A DNA stretch of 13,036 nucleotides from Candidatus Sulfotelmatobacter sp. (GCA_030151135.1 JASLEQ010000037.1:1-13036); one strand, 5' to 3'; positions 1 to 8,178 are shown, counted from the first letter of the stretch. Translations and numbers: made by a program. The notes: generated from the sequence alone by a model not told the origin.

Positions 1-1076
1 AATTCGGGCCGGAACGCGTATTTTGTTTGATCCGCGCCAGCGAGATCGCACAACGGAACGGCAATTCTGCGCTGGCAATCGCGAGAGCGCGTTTTGCGGA
101 AGAAACGCTGGAGAACTCGGCGGTGCGTTCGCCGGTCCAGGAACTGACGGTCCTGACGGACTTAGCCGGTGCGCTCGGTGACGCAGGCAAATTCCGTGAG
201 GCGAATGCCGTGTTCGAGAGGGCTTCCTCGCAATTGGACAAGCTAGGCTATGGAGAAACGCAAAAGGCGGTCAAGCTGTTCAATGACTGGGCGTTGATTT
301 TCTCCTACGCCGGTCGGCCACTGGAAGCGGAACGGAAATATCGGCGGGCCATCGAGATCAGCCGCACAAATCAATCCGAAGATGCGGTTTCCCCGGTGCT
401 TTTGTACAACTACGCAGGCGTATTGCGGGATCTGGGAAGGGTGGCTGAGGCAGCCGACTACACGGAAAGAGCCAGTGTGAAGGCGCGAGCGGTGAAAGAC
501 TCAATCCTCGAGAGCCAGACGGAATTGCAGCAGGCGCGCATTTACGCCGATCGGCATGAATTCAATCGTGCGAACGCTCTTCTTTCGGAATTGGAGCCTA
601 AGCTTCGCAGGATTCTGCCGCCGGTGCATTACGCGTTTGCGAGCCTGGCTTCCGACCGTTCGATGATGGCGCAAGCACAGGGAGAGGACTCTGAGGCCTT
701 GCGTCTGGCCAATGAGGCGGTTGCCCTTGAGGATGCGGCGAGGCAGCGTGGTGGGGAGTGTGCTGCGTACCTTCCGATGCTGTTGGTGCGGCGTTCGAAT
801 GTTGAATTGTCGCAGGGACGGTGGAGTGAGGCGGAAGCGGACGCCACACAAGCCATCGAGCTATTGCGAAAGGCGATGGAAGCCGATGCCGCTTCGAGCA
901 TCCTGGGACGCGCCTACTTGACGTTAGGCCGTGCACTACAGGCTGAGAGGAAGAACAAAGCAGCGAAAGACGCCTTCCGATTTGCACTAGAGAATCTGGA
1001 GGGAAGTCTTGGCCCCGAACACTCGGACACGCGTGCTGCGCGCCAATTGATTCAAGCCGAAAATCAGGAGTTGTAG
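1..1076 (+). CDS. TPR-repeat protein, C-terminal part (5' end outside window)
   Basis: The frame is open from the first bases of the window (a TTG lies at 27 but codons are open before it), so the true start is upstream and this is a partial gene with about 357 visible residues. Counting from the codon at 27, helical-pair repeats with TPR-like spacing are visible: around 50-75 (GKFREANAVFERA), 92-117 (AGRPLEAERKYRRAIEIS), 128-153 (LGRVAEAADYTERA), 265-290 (GRWSEAEADATQAIELL) and 305-330 (NKAAKDAFRFALENLEG). It ends with GPEHSDTR, a phrase common in TPR_10/TPR_12 arrays. Such repeats form protein-binding superhelices and have no catalytic residues. In Acidobacteriota these arrays are often the C-terminal half of Ser/Thr protein kinases or transcriptional activators, but the N-terminal domain is not visible, so the role is open. 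No membrane segment is visible. Confidence 0.85.
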   Translation, partial: FGPERVFCLIRASEIAQRNGNSALAIARARFAEETLENSAVRSPVQELTVLTDLAGALGDAGKFREANAVFERASSQLDKLGYGETQKAVKLFNDWALIFSYAGRPLEAERKYRRAIEISRTNQSEDAVSPVLLYNYAGVLRDLGRVAEAADYTERASVKARAVKDSILESQTELQQARIYADRHEFNRANALLSELEPKLRRILPPVHYAFASLASDRSMMAQAQGEDSEALRLANEAVALEDAARQRGGECAAYLPMLLVRRSNVELSQGRWSEAEADATQAIELLRKAMEADAASSILGRAYLTLGRALQAERKNKAAKDAFRFALENLEGSLGPEHSDTRAARQLIQAENQEL

Positions 1077-1185
1077 CCGTTTTCTTTCGGGGTGTCGCCT
1101 TCCTCCGGGCACTCTCGATATTCAAGTTAGTGATCGCACTGCAATGGCGGTCGCGAGGAAAGTTGCAAGTGGATGGAGGATTGAG

Positions 1186-1593
1186 ATGATGAGGAAACTG
1201 GTAACGGCTCTTATGGCGGTAATCGTACTTGCCTTGGCCGGAACGTTGAATGCCGAAGCGTTGTTGGCACGCACAGTGCGAGCGACGATCCCCTTTGCTT
1301 TCTCTGCAGGAAGCCAGGCGATGCCGGCCGGGGAGTATACCGTGAGTATCGATGAGCAGAGCGGGAGGATCCTTTTACAAGGGCCCAGCTCTTACTCGCT
1401 CATGACGATTCCGAAGGAAACACAGGAAGTGCCGAGCCACGGGCGGTTGGTATTTCAACAGGACGGCGCAACCTTCTTCCTGTCTGAGGTTTGGACACCT
1501 GAGAATACGACAGGACAGGTGGTGGTTCACCACGGAAACGACGACGTTCGTCATGCGAAGGTGAAGCACACGCTGCAGATCGAAGCTCGATAG
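1186..1593 (+). CDS. Small secreted protein of unknown function
   Basis: A protein of 135 residues, if started at the ATG at 1186. An in-frame ATG at 1144 also exists, but a clear GGAGGA (1175-1180) sits 5 nt before 1186 and 8 nt before the next ATG at 1189, so one of these two is preferred. The N-terminus is a classic Sec signal peptide: MMRK, then a hydrophobic stretch (LVTALMAVIVLALAG), with likely cleavage near the NAEALLA region. The mature part starts with RTVRATIPFAFSAGSQAMP followed by AGEYTVS. I associate this 'IPFAF...PAGEYTV' opening with abundant small exported acidobacterial proteins that lack a named domain. The rest looks beta-rich, with no cysteines or catalytic signature. It is probably periplasmic or surface-exposed. 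The gene stands alone, 109 bp after the TPR gene, and is closed by a strong terminator. Function unknown. Confidence 0.75.
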   Translation: MMRKLVTALMAVIVLALAGTLNAEALLARTVRATIPFAFSAGSQAMPAGEYTVSIDEQSGRILLQGPSSYSLMTIPKETQEVPSHGRLVFQQDGATFFLSEVWTPENTTGQVVVHHGNDDVRHAKVKHTLQIEAR

Positions 1594-1613
1594 AAACAAG
1601 AAAGATAGATCGA

Positions 1614-1647
1614 AAGGAGCGGCTCAAGAGCCGCTCCTTCTTTTTTT
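1614..1647 (+). terminator. Strong rho-independent terminator
   Basis: The arm AAGGAGCGGCTC (1614-1625) is perfectly complementary to GAGCCGCTCCTT (1628-1639). Allowing for a minimal loop it gives an 11-bp GC-rich stem with a CAAG tetraloop, followed by TTTTTTT at 1641-1647. It ends the transcript of the small secreted protein and insulates the kdp promoter region downstream. Confidence 0.92.
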
Positions 1648-1690
1648 GGTTATTCCTGCCTACCTACCCATCCAGGACGTTAATGACTTC

Positions 1691-1718
1691 TTTATTTTCC
1701 CTTTAGACACACTTTATG
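1691..1718 (+). promoter_or_regulatory. Candidate KdpE operator: three TTTA repeats at 11-bp spacing
   Basis: TTTATT (1691-1696), TTTAGA (1702-1707) and TTTATG (1713-1718) are direct repeats whose starts are exactly 11 bp apart, each separated by 5 bp. Tandem half-sites spaced about one helical turn apart are the usual target form of OmpR/PhoB-family regulators. The E. coli KdpE site, as I recall it, is TTTATA-N5-TTTACA, the same half-site and the same spacing. The position 90 bp before the first kdp-cluster ORF fits. An AT-rich stretch (CAATAAAAAG, 1731-1740) downstream could hold the -10, but I cannot assign hexamers confidently. No kdpD or kdpE gene is in the window, so the cognate regulator would be encoded elsewhere. 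Confidence 0.55.
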
Positions 1719-1757
1719 GCTTCTGTTTTCCAATAAAAAGTGCCATGTGCCAGAAGG

Positions 1758-1780
1758 CGTGCGTTCGTTTCGAAGGCACG
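1758..1780 (+). other. Leader hairpin upstream of the kdp genes
   Basis: CGTGC-G-TTCG (1758-1767) and CGAA-G-GCACG (1771-1780) form a 10-position stem with a single G/G mismatch and a TTT loop. It lies in the presumed kdp leader, 30 bp before the ATG at 1810. There is no U-tract, so it is not a terminator. It could be an RNA structure element or chance, and I do not recognise a known riboswitch (including the c-di-AMP ydaO type). Confidence 0.35.
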
Positions 1781-1809
1781 TTGCGGACGGCGCATGCCGA
1801 AAGGGCTCT

Positions 1810-1896
1810 ATGCAGGATGCACTTTACATCGGACTCACCATTCTTTTTTTCTCTATTGCCATCGGATATGTCCACTTCTGCGACCGCGTGAAGTGA
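1810..1896 (+). CDS. 28-aa single-pass membrane microprotein preceding kdpF
   Basis: An ATG at 1810 opens 28 codons ending in TGA at 1894-1896. The peptide reads MQDALYIGLTILFFSIAIGY followed by VHFCDRVK: a short N-terminus, about 18 hydrophobic residues forming one membrane helix, then a polar basic tail with a cysteine. It is preceded by AAAGGG (1800-1805), 4 nt before the ATG, as a plausible ribosome-binding site. Its stop is only 9 nt before the kdpF start, so it belongs to the kdp transcript. It is not KdpF, which follows and has the characteristic GYLVYAL motif. I recall short hydrophobic ORFs of similar shape before kdpF in some other genomes, mostly unannotated, but I cannot verify this here. 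Possible roles are an additional small subunit of the Kdp complex or a translational-coupling leader; both are inference. Confidence 0.6.
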   Translation: MQDALYIGLTILFFSIAIGYVHFCDRVK

Positions 1897-1905
1897 GGGC
1901 TAACT

Positions 1906-1995
1906 ATGAACCCAGAAACAGTGATCGTTCTTTCCATCTGCGTACTGCTCGCGGGCTATCTCGTGTATGCCCTGTTGCGTCCGGAGAAGTTCTGA
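1906..1995 (+). CDS. kdpF: KdpF, small subunit of the K+-transporting ATPase
   Basis: Twenty-nine codons encode a single hydrophobic helix with a C-terminal charged tail. The motif [13 protein letters not shown] closely matches the KdpF signature (E. coli GYLVYALINAEAF), and the length equals that of E. coli KdpF. In the family, KdpF is a one-helix inner-membrane peptide that binds KdpA and stabilises the KdpFABC complex. GAGGG (1895-1899) precedes the start with 6 nt spacing. The TGA stop (1993-1995) is separated from the kdpA ATG (1997) by one nucleotide, and the kdpA ribosome-binding site (GGAGAAG, 1983-1989) lies inside the kdpF 3' end, indicating translational coupling. Confidence 0.93.
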   Translation: MNPETVIVLSICVLLAGYLVYALLRPEKF

Positions 1996-1996
1996 T

Positions 1997-3796
1997 ATGA
2001 CCGCGAACGGGTGGTTGCAAATCGGGCTGTTCCTGCTGCTCATCTTCGCCGTGACGAAACCGATGGGGATCTTCATCACGCGAGTGTTCAATCGCGAGCG
2101 GACATTCCTGGATCCAGTGTTGCGTCCCGTTGAGAGGCTCATCTATCGGCTAACAGGAGTGGATGAACAGCATGAAATGAAATGGACGGAGTATGCGATC
2201 GCCATGCTGTTGTTCAGTGGCGTCTCGATGATCATGCTCTACGTGATGATGCGGGTGCAAGGTCTTCTTCCTTTCAATCCGCAGAAGTTCGGTGCGGTCG
2301 GGCCGGCGCACCTAGCGTTCAATACCGCGGCATCTTTTACTACGAATACGAACTGGCAGGCCTATTCCGGTGAAGCGGTGATGAGCTACTTCACACAGAT
2401 GGCCGGACTCGCATACCACAATTTTGTGTCGGCCGCCGTCGGCATCGCGATTGCGATTGCGTTTGTTCGCGGCATTGCTCGGCGCCAGATGGAGACGATC
2501 GGAAATTTCTGGGTCGACATGGTGCGGGCTGCGCTTTGGGTTCTGCTGCCATTCTGCCTGGTGGGCGCGCTGGCATTGGTATCGCAGGGGGTTGTGCAAA
2601 ATCTAAAGGCTTACGACACCGCAAAGCTCGTTGAGCCGCAGCAGGTACCCAGGACCGGAAGCGACGGCAAACCACTACTCGGTGCGGATGGCAAACCGTT
2701 GATGGACACGTTGATGACGCAGACCATCGCGCAAGGTCCGGTGGCGTCGCAGGAGATTATCAAGGAATGGGGAACGAACGGTGGCGGCTTCTTCAATGCG
2801 AACAGCTCCCATCCTTATGAGAATCCGACGCCGCTCTCAAACTTGATCGAGATGTTCAGCATTTTCGCAATCTCTTCAGGATTGACCTACGCACTTGGTC
2901 GCATGACTGGGTCGCAAAAGCACGGCTGGGCAGTTTGGGCGGCGATGGCGATTCTCTTCCTGGGAGGTGTAACAACGGCTTATTGGGCGGAGGCCTCGGG
3001 GAATCCGCTGCTCCACGGTGTGGACCAGAGAGCCAGCGCCACGCAACCAGGCGGCAACATGGAAGGGAAAGAAGTACGGTTTGGCATCGCGAACAGTGCT
3101 CTGTTTGCCACGATTACAACCGATGCGAGTTGCGGCGCGATCAACAGTTGGCACGATTCGTTCACTCCACTCGGCGGAATGATCCCGCTGGTCAACATCA
3201 TGTTGAGCGAAGTGATTTTTGGCGGGGTCGGTGCGGGGCTGTACGGGATGCTGGTCTTCATCGTGCTCGCTGTGTTCATCGCCGGCCTGATGGTTGGACG
3301 TACTCCGGAATACCTGGGCAAGAAGATCGAAGCTTACGACGTGAAGATGGCCATGCTGGTGGCGCTGATCTTCTGTTTCATCATTCTGACCTTGACTGGG
3401 ATTTCGAGCGTGCGGCCTTTCGGTACTGCGGGAATCACGAACCCCGGTCCTCATGGCCTTTCGCAGATGCTCTACGCGTTCACGTCCGCAGCGGGAAATA
3501 ACGGCTCGGCATTCGGAGGGCTAACGGCGAATACGCCCTGGTACGACATGGCACTCGCGTTCGCGATGCTCGGCGGAAGATTCCTGATGCATATCCCAAT
3601 GCTCGCGATTGCCGGCAACCTTGCGAAGAAGAGATATGTACCACCCTCCCTGGGCACGTTCCCGGTAACCACCCCGCTGTTCACCACGTTGCTAATCGGG
3701 GTGATCCTCATCATCGGCGCGCTCACGTTTTTCCCGGCGCTGAGCCTCGGACCGATCCTGGAGCACCTCCAGATGCACGCAGGAAAGGCGTACTGA
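1997..3796 (+). CDS. kdpA: KdpA, K+-binding and translocating subunit of the Kdp ATPase
   Basis: A protein of 599 residues. The ATG at 1997 is chosen over an in-frame upstream ATG at 1967 because the latter lies inside kdpF, and GGAGAAG (1983-1989) precedes 1997. KdpA is an inner-membrane protein of the superfamily of K+ transporters (Trk/Ktr/HKT-like) that selects K+. All four selectivity-filter loops are visible: [12 protein letters not shown] (115-126), [20 protein letters not shown] (from 259), [16 protein letters not shown] (from 374) and [14 protein letters not shown] (496-509). Multiple hydrophobic segments cover the length. It is about 40 residues longer than E. coli KdpA. Part of the excess is an insertion before the second filter, containing a tandem DGKPL repeat ([16 protein letters not shown]). 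The gene sits between kdpF and kdpB with tiny gaps, so it is certainly in the operon. Confidence 0.97.
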   Translation: MTANGWLQIGLFLLLIFAVTKPMGIFITRVFNRERTFLDPVLRPVERLIYRLTGVDEQHEMKWTEYAIAMLLFSGVSMIMLYVMMRVQGLLPFNPQKFGAVGPAHLAFNTAASFTTNTNWQAYSGEAVMSYFTQMAGLAYHNFVSAAVGIAIAIAFVRGIARRQMETIGNFWVDMVRAALWVLLPFCLVGALALVSQGVVQNLKAYDTAKLVEPQQVPRTGSDGKPLLGADGKPLMDTLMTQTIAQGPVASQEIIKEWGTNGGGFFNANSSHPYENPTPLSNLIEMFSIFAISSGLTYALGRMTGSQKHGWAVWAAMAILFLGGVTTAYWAEASGNPLLHGVDQRASATQPGGNMEGKEVRFGIANSALFATITTDASCGAINSWHDSFTPLGGMIPLVNIMLSEVIFGGVGAGLYGMLVFIVLAVFIAGLMVGRTPEYLGKKIEAYDVKMAMLVALIFCFIILTLTGISSVRPFGTAGITNPGPHGLSQMLYAFTSAAGNNGSAFGGLTANTPWYDMALAFAMLGGRFLMHIPMLAIAGNLAKKRYVPPSLGTFPVTTPLFTTLLIGVILIIGALTFFPALSLGPILEHLQMHAGKAY

Positions 3797-3803
3797 GAAA
3801 TCT

Positions 3804-5834
3804 ATGTCAGCGAAACGCAAATCTCTTTGGGACACCAATATCGTGAAGCGTGCCTTGTTGGACGCCCTCCTGAAACTGAACCCAAAAAAGATGATGGGCA
3901 ATCCCGTCATGTTCGTAGTGGAAGTCGGGAGCGTGGTAACGACGGCATTGCTGCTGGTGCGACCGCACGAGTCCCTCAAGTTCAACCTGCAGATCACGTT
4001 GTGGCTCTGGTTCACGGTACTGTTTGCAAATTTTGCCGAAGCGATGGCGGAGGGCCGCGGCAAGGCGCAGGCTGACACTCTGCGGAAGGCGCGCTCGGAG
4101 ACGATCGCAAACCGGTTGCTGGGCAACGGTAGTACTGAGCAGGTAGCCAGTTCCAAGCTTCGTGTCAACGATCTGGTGTTAGTGTCGGCCGGGGAATTCG
4201 TGCCGGGGGACGGAGAGATTATTGAAGGGGTTGCGTCGGTAGATGAGTCTGCGATTACTGGAGAGTCTGCGCCCGTGATTCGCGAATCGGGCGGCGACCG
4301 CTCCGCGGTGACAGGCGGCACTCGAGTGTTGTCCGATCAAATCAAGGTGAAGATCACCTCGAATCCCGGCGAAACCTTTCTCGACCGCATGATTGCGCTG
4401 GTTGAAGGCGCAGAGCGACAAAAAACTCCGAACGAGATCGCGTTGAATATCCTGCTCGCCGGGCTGACGATCATCTTTTTATTGGCAGTAGTGACGCTGC
4501 AGCCGTTTGCGATTTACTCCGGCGCGCCGCAGACGATCTTCGTCCTGGTTTCGTTGCTCGTGTGCCTCATCCCGACCACAATCGGAGGTCTGCTTTCGGC
4601 GATTGGCATCGCCGGGATGGATCGATTGGTGCAACATAACGTGCTCGCAATGTCGGGGCGCGCTGTGGAAGCAGCAGGCGACGTAAACACTCTCCTGTTG
4701 GACAAGACGGGCACCATCACTCTGGGCAATCGTCAGGCCGCAAGATTTCTGCCTGCTCCGGGCGTCAGCGATCAGGAGATTGCAGATGCCGCACAACTAT
4801 CTTCACTCGCGGACGAGACGCCGGAGGGGCGTTCGATCGTAGTGCTCGCAAAGGAAAAGTATGGCCTTCGGGGGCGTGAACTCGGTTCGCACGAGGCGCA
4901 CTTCGTTCCGTTTTCCGCTCAGACAAGAATGTCGGGCGTAAACCTAAATGGGTTCGAGATTCGCAAGGGAGCGGTTGATGCCATCGAACGTTACCTGCAG
5001 GAGGCCTCGGCGCCGATGCCTCGGGAAGTGAGGGCGTCGGTGGAGACGATTGCCCATAGCGGAGGGACTCCGCTCGTAGTCGCCGAGCGGAGACGCGGTG
5101 CGCTGGGCGTGATCGAACTCAAAGACGTGGTGAAGGGTGGAATGCGCGAGCGCTTCGACCAACTTCGCTCGATGGGTATCCGGACGATCATGATTACCGG
5201 CGACAATCCGCTGACTGCGGCGGCTATTGCACGCGAGGCGGGCGTTGACGATTTCCTGGCGCAGGCGACGCCGAAAGACAAGATGGACCTCATCCGCAAA
5301 GAACAAGCAGAGGGGAAGCTCGTCGCGATGACCGGAGATGGCACGAACGACGCCCCAGCACTCGCTCAAGCCGACGTAGGCGTTGCCATGAATACAGGCA
5401 CGCAGGCCGCGAAAGAAGCGGGAAACATGGTGGACCTCGATTCAAATCCCACCAAACTGATTGAGGTGGTTGAAATCGGCAAACAATTGCTCATGACCCG
5501 CGGAGCTTTAACGACCTTTTCGATCGCAAACGATGTGGCGAAGTACTTTGCGATTATCCCAGCCATGTTCGCCGCTACGTTTCCGGTGCTTGGCGCGTTG
5601 AACATCATGCGCTTGAAGACCCCGCAATCGGCAATTCTTTCGGCAGTGATTTTCAATGCCCTAATCATTGTTGCGCTAATTCCCCTGGCGTTGCGTGGAA
5701 TCAAGTATCGGCCTATGGGTGCAGCCGCAATTCTGCGACGCAACCTTTGGATCTATGGCATTGGCGGGGTCATCGTGCCTTTTATCGGGATCAAAGTGAT
5801 CGACTTGTTGATCACCAGCATTCGCCTGGCGTAG
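3804..5834 (+). CDS. kdpB: KdpB, P-type ATPase catalytic subunit of the Kdp pump
   Basis: A protein of 676 residues (E. coli KdpB has 682), starting 7 nt after the kdpA stop. KdpB hydrolyses ATP to drive K+ import through KdpA in the inner membrane. The P-type signature [11 protein letters not shown] places the phosphorylated aspartate at D300, equivalent to E. coli D307. The actuator motif TGES is at 152-155; S155 corresponds to E. coli S162, the serine reported to be phosphorylated to inhibit the pump at high K+. [10 protein letters not shown] (463-472) and [11 protein letters not shown] (510-520) complete the P domain. The nucleotide-binding region shows the KdpB-type [12 protein letters not shown] stretch. 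Hydrophobic segments lie near residues 35-85, 215-275 and in the last 110 residues, as expected. All catalytic motifs are intact, so the pump should be active. Confidence 0.98.
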   Translation: MSAKRKSLWDTNIVKRALLDALLKLNPKKMMGNPVMFVVEVGSVVTTALLLVRPHESLKFNLQITLWLWFTVLFANFAEAMAEGRGKAQADTLRKARSETIANRLLGNGSTEQVASSKLRVNDLVLVSAGEFVPGDGEIIEGVASVDESAITGESAPVIRESGGDRSAVTGGTRVLSDQIKVKITSNPGETFLDRMIALVEGAERQKTPNEIALNILLAGLTIIFLLAVVTLQPFAIYSGAPQTIFVLVSLLVCLIPTTIGGLLSAIGIAGMDRLVQHNVLAMSGRAVEAAGDVNTLLLDKTGTITLGNRQAARFLPAPGVSDQEIADAAQLSSLADETPEGRSIVVLAKEKYGLRGRELGSHEAHFVPFSAQTRMSGVNLNGFEIRKGAVDAIERYLQEASAPMPREVRASVETIAHSGGTPLVVAERRRGALGVIELKDVVKGGMRERFDQLRSMGIRTIMITGDNPLTAAAIAREAGVDDFLAQATPKDKMDLIRKEQAEGKLVAMTGDGTNDAPALAQADVGVAMNTGTQAAKEAGNMVDLDSNPTKLIEVVEIGKQLLMTRGALTTFSIANDVAKYFAIIPAMFAATFPVLGALNIMRLKTPQSAILSAVIFNALIIVALIPLALRGIKYRPMGAAAILRRNLWIYGIGGVIVPFIGIKVIDLLITSIRLA

Positions 5835-5844
5835 GAGCATTCGC

Positions 5845-6432
5845 ATGAAAAAGAACATTCTGACTTCGATCCTGATGACGCTGGTGACGACAGTCCTGCT
5901 CGGACTCGTGTACCCGCTGGTGGTTACAGCGGTCGCGCAGGCGCTGTTTCACGACAAGGCGAATGGTCAACTGGTGAAGAAAGATGGAGCCGTCATCGGA
6001 TCGAAGATCATTGCGCAGCCTTTCACGTCTCCCGGGTATTTTCATCCGCGCCTCTCGAATGCCGGGAACGGCTACGACGCGGCTAATTCGGGCGGAACGA
6101 ATTATGGTCCGACGAATCAAAAATTGATCGACCGGGTGAAGCAGGATGCAGCTTCGGCCCAGGCTGAAAATCCGTCAGCAGCAGTTCCTGTCGATCTCGT
6201 CACGACCTCGGCCTCCGGATTGGATCCGGATATCACGCCGGCGAATGCCGCGTTTCAACTTCCGCGAGTCGCCAGAGAACGCGGAGTTACGGAAGAGAAA
6301 CTTCGGGGATTGGTTTCCGAGCACATCCAAGGCAGAACACTAGGTGTGCTCGGAGAACCACGAGTCAACGTGCTCGAGATGAACCTCGAGCTGGACCGCT
6401 TGTACCCACTGGAAAAACGCACTTCGAATTAG
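5845..6432 (+). CDS. kdpC: KdpC, accessory subunit of the K+-transporting ATPase
   Basis: A protein of 195 residues (E. coli KdpC is about 190). It has a short basic N-terminus, one membrane helix (about residues 8-32) and a periplasmic domain. Family hallmarks are visible: QPFTSPGYFHPRLS, GGTNYGPTN, SASGLDPDITPANAAFQLPR, and a C-terminal GEPRVNVLEMNLELD. KdpC binds KdpA and KdpB and is needed for complex assembly and high-affinity transport. The gene begins 10 nt after kdpB, and its Shine-Dalgarno (TAGGAG, 5832-5837) uses the kdpB stop codon, suggesting coupled translation. It is followed not by kdpD, as in E. coli, but after 84 bp by a porin gene. Confidence 0.97.
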   Translation: MKKNILTSILMTLVTTVLLGLVYPLVVTAVAQALFHDKANGQLVKKDGAVIGSKIIAQPFTSPGYFHPRLSNAGNGYDAANSGGTNYGPTNQKLIDRVKQDAASAQAENPSAAVPVDLVTTSASGLDPDITPANAAFQLPRVARERGVTEEKLRGLVSEHIQGRTLGVLGEPRVNVLEMNLELDRLYPLEKRTSN

Positions 6433-6516
6433 GCCTCGTGCAGCCAAGCGGATGCCCCTTGGAGAGTCCGGGCCTTCGTCGTCTTCGGTACAAACTTGAA
6501 AGGGTTCAGTCACCTT

Positions 6517-8133
6517 ATGAAATCTTACATTCTTAGAAACTCGCTTCGAATCGTGCTCGTGTGTTGCCTTGCGATTGTGGTATGTCACGCGCAGGAGGCG
6601 AAGCAAGCGACGGGCATGAAACTCGCGGAGGTGGCCGATGACGACACTGCAGCGACCGTCGACAGCGCGTCCACACCGGCTGAGATCGCCAAAGAATTGG
6701 AGCGGATGAAGGCTCGGATCGAAGAACTTGAAAAGCAACTCAGGCAGAAATCGGCTCCTGATGTGCCCAGTGTCGCTTCCGAGAACCTGGGCAGTGTAAA
6801 TGAAACCGTTCGGGAAACTGCCGCGACGACGAAGCTGGATGTCCAAACGAAAGAGGATCCGGTGGCGCCCTTTTCGTATGCCGACTGGACGTGGTTGAAC
6901 GGCACGGCCCGAAACAAGGACGCCGTTTGGGATTCCAAGTTCTTCACGCCGGAGGTCCGCTTCGATAGCAGCTATGTTCAGGACTTCAACCATCCACGCG
7001 ACGACACCATCGGGGGTTCGACGGAAATATTTCGCTCCAACGAAATCCAAATGGACCAGATCAGTGTTGGTGGAGACTTTCATTGGCAGAACGTCCGCGG
7101 CCGTATCCTGACGATGAACGGGATGTTCGCGGTCACCACGCCGCGCAATGATGCGAGCCCGGGCCGCGGGCAATGGGATCTGCGCAACGCGTACCGCTAT
7201 GTCTCCGAGGCGTACGGCGGGTATCACTTCAACGTAAACCATGGACTCAATATCGATGCCGGTATCTTCGTTTCCTACATCGGGTTGTTCAGCTACTACA
7301 ACTTCGACAACTGGGCCTATCAGCCCTCGTATGTTTCCTCGAACACACCATGGTTTTTCAATGGCGTGCGAATTCAATGGTTCCCCACGGACCGTTTGAA
7401 GATCGAGCCGTGGATCATCAATGGTTGGCAGTCGTACGGGAGATATGGCGGCAAACCCGGGCTGGGCGGCCAGATCCTATGGAGACCGAGGCAATGGATC
7501 TCGATGGTGTTCAACAATTATGGCATGGGAGAAGATACGCTGGGTCTCGGCAACGGACACTTCGGACGTTCGCGCATTCACACCGACGACAGTGTCGAGA
7601 TCAAGTACTACGACCGGCCCGAGAAAACGCTCGACAAGATGGCATTCTCGCTTACCGGAGACCTGGGTTGCGAATACGGAGGTGGAGTGAGCTGTCACGG
7701 GAACACTTCGCAGGGACCGAAGCAAAGCTTTGCGGGATGGATGCTCTACAACCGCTTCTGGTTCAAGAAGGACGTTTACGCAATTACCCTGGGGGGCGGC
7801 GCGATGGATAATCCTGGACGATACCTCACGCTCCTCCCGCCGATTAATGGCGCCGATGCAATCTCGGGGTCTCCTTACTTCACGCAAAATCCGGGCGATC
7901 CGTTTAAGGCGTGGGACATGAGCGTCACCGGAGACTGGATGCCGCGGCAATACATAACCTTCCGCGCCGAGTATGGATATCGTCACGCGAATGTTCCGTA
8001 CTTCACGGGAGCCGGGGGGATCACGCCGCCTGGCGGGAACACCGGCAGCCCCTCTGTCGCCGTCCCGGGCTGGACGCCTGACCTACGCAAAGATGAGCCG
8101 AGCATGCGTTACGCGATCATGGTGAAATTCTGA
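6517..8133 (+). CDS. Outer-membrane beta-barrel porin (OmpL/BBP2-like) linked to kdp
   Basis: A protein of 538 residues from the ATG at 6517; an in-frame TTG at 6496 would add 7 residues with no better ribosome-binding site. A signal peptide is clear (MKSYILRN, then a hydrophobic core LRIVLVCCLAIVVCHA, cleavage likely before QEAK). Residues 54-79 (IAKELERMKARIEELEKQL) form a short coiled coil like those that precede trimeric porin barrels. The rest is rich in alternating aromatic/hydrophobic strands with turns, for example FNGVRIQWFPTDRLKIEPW and WISMVFNNYGMG. The last residue is Phe (YAIMVKF), the usual BAM recognition end. This fits the putative beta-barrel porin-2 family, assigned by resemblance. 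Its position 84 bp after kdpC on the same strand, with no terminator between, suggests co-expression and a role in outer-membrane K+ entry; that role is inference. Confidence 0.8.
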   Translation: MKSYILRNSLRIVLVCCLAIVVCHAQEAKQATGMKLAEVADDDTAATVDSASTPAEIAKELERMKARIEELEKQLRQKSAPDVPSVASENLGSVNETVRETAATTKLDVQTKEDPVAPFSYADWTWLNGTARNKDAVWDSKFFTPEVRFDSSYVQDFNHPRDDTIGGSTEIFRSNEIQMDQISVGGDFHWQNVRGRILTMNGMFAVTTPRNDASPGRGQWDLRNAYRYVSEAYGGYHFNVNHGLNIDAGIFVSYIGLFSYYNFDNWAYQPSYVSSNTPWFFNGVRIQWFPTDRLKIEPWIINGWQSYGRYGGKPGLGGQILWRPRQWISMVFNNYGMGEDTLGLGNGHFGRSRIHTDDSVEIKYYDRPEKTLDKMAFSLTGDLGCEYGGGVSCHGNTSQGPKQSFAGWMLYNRFWFKKDVYAITLGGGAMDNPGRYLTLLPPINGADAISGSPYFTQNPGDPFKAWDMSVTGDWMPRQYITFRAEYGYRHANVPYFTGAGGITPPGGNTGSPSVAVPGWTPDLRKDEPSMRYAIMVKF

Positions 8134-8137
8134 GAGC

Positions 8138-8178
8138 AAGCGCGCAGCGGAAGGGATTCATCCTGCTGCTGCGCGTTT
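8138..8178 (+). terminator. Terminator-like hairpin after the porin gene
   Basis: CGCGCAGC (8141-8148) is perfectly complementary to GCTGCGCG (8168-8175), with an inner GGAT/ATCC pairing (8154-8157 with 8160-8163) and flanking AAG/TTT pairs. It lies 5 nt after the porin stop. The following T-tract is only TTT, so as an intrinsic terminator it is weak, but the position at the end of the kdp-porin unit is right. Confidence 0.5.

Noticed and set aside
1648..1809. A c-di-AMP (ydaO-type) or other known riboswitch in the kdp leader
   Set aside because: Only one short hairpin is visible and none of the conserved motifs I know for that class could be found. The operator-like repeats explain regulation better.
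1646..1891. An 81-codon plus-strand frame after the terminator
   Set aside because: Its start lies in the U-tract of the terminator without a ribosome-binding site, it runs through the putative operator, and it overlaps in another frame the better-supported microprotein at 1810.
1967..1996. An upstream ATG for kdpA adding 10 residues
   Set aside because: It lies inside kdpF and has no ribosome-binding site. The ATG at 1997 has GGAGAAG at a normal distance and gives a typical KdpA N-terminus.
6340..7377. A 345-codon open frame on the minus strand across kdpC and the porin
   Set aside because: It overlaps two well-supported plus-strand genes and is rich in Arg/Val/His as expected for an antisense shadow. 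No motif or start signal supports it.
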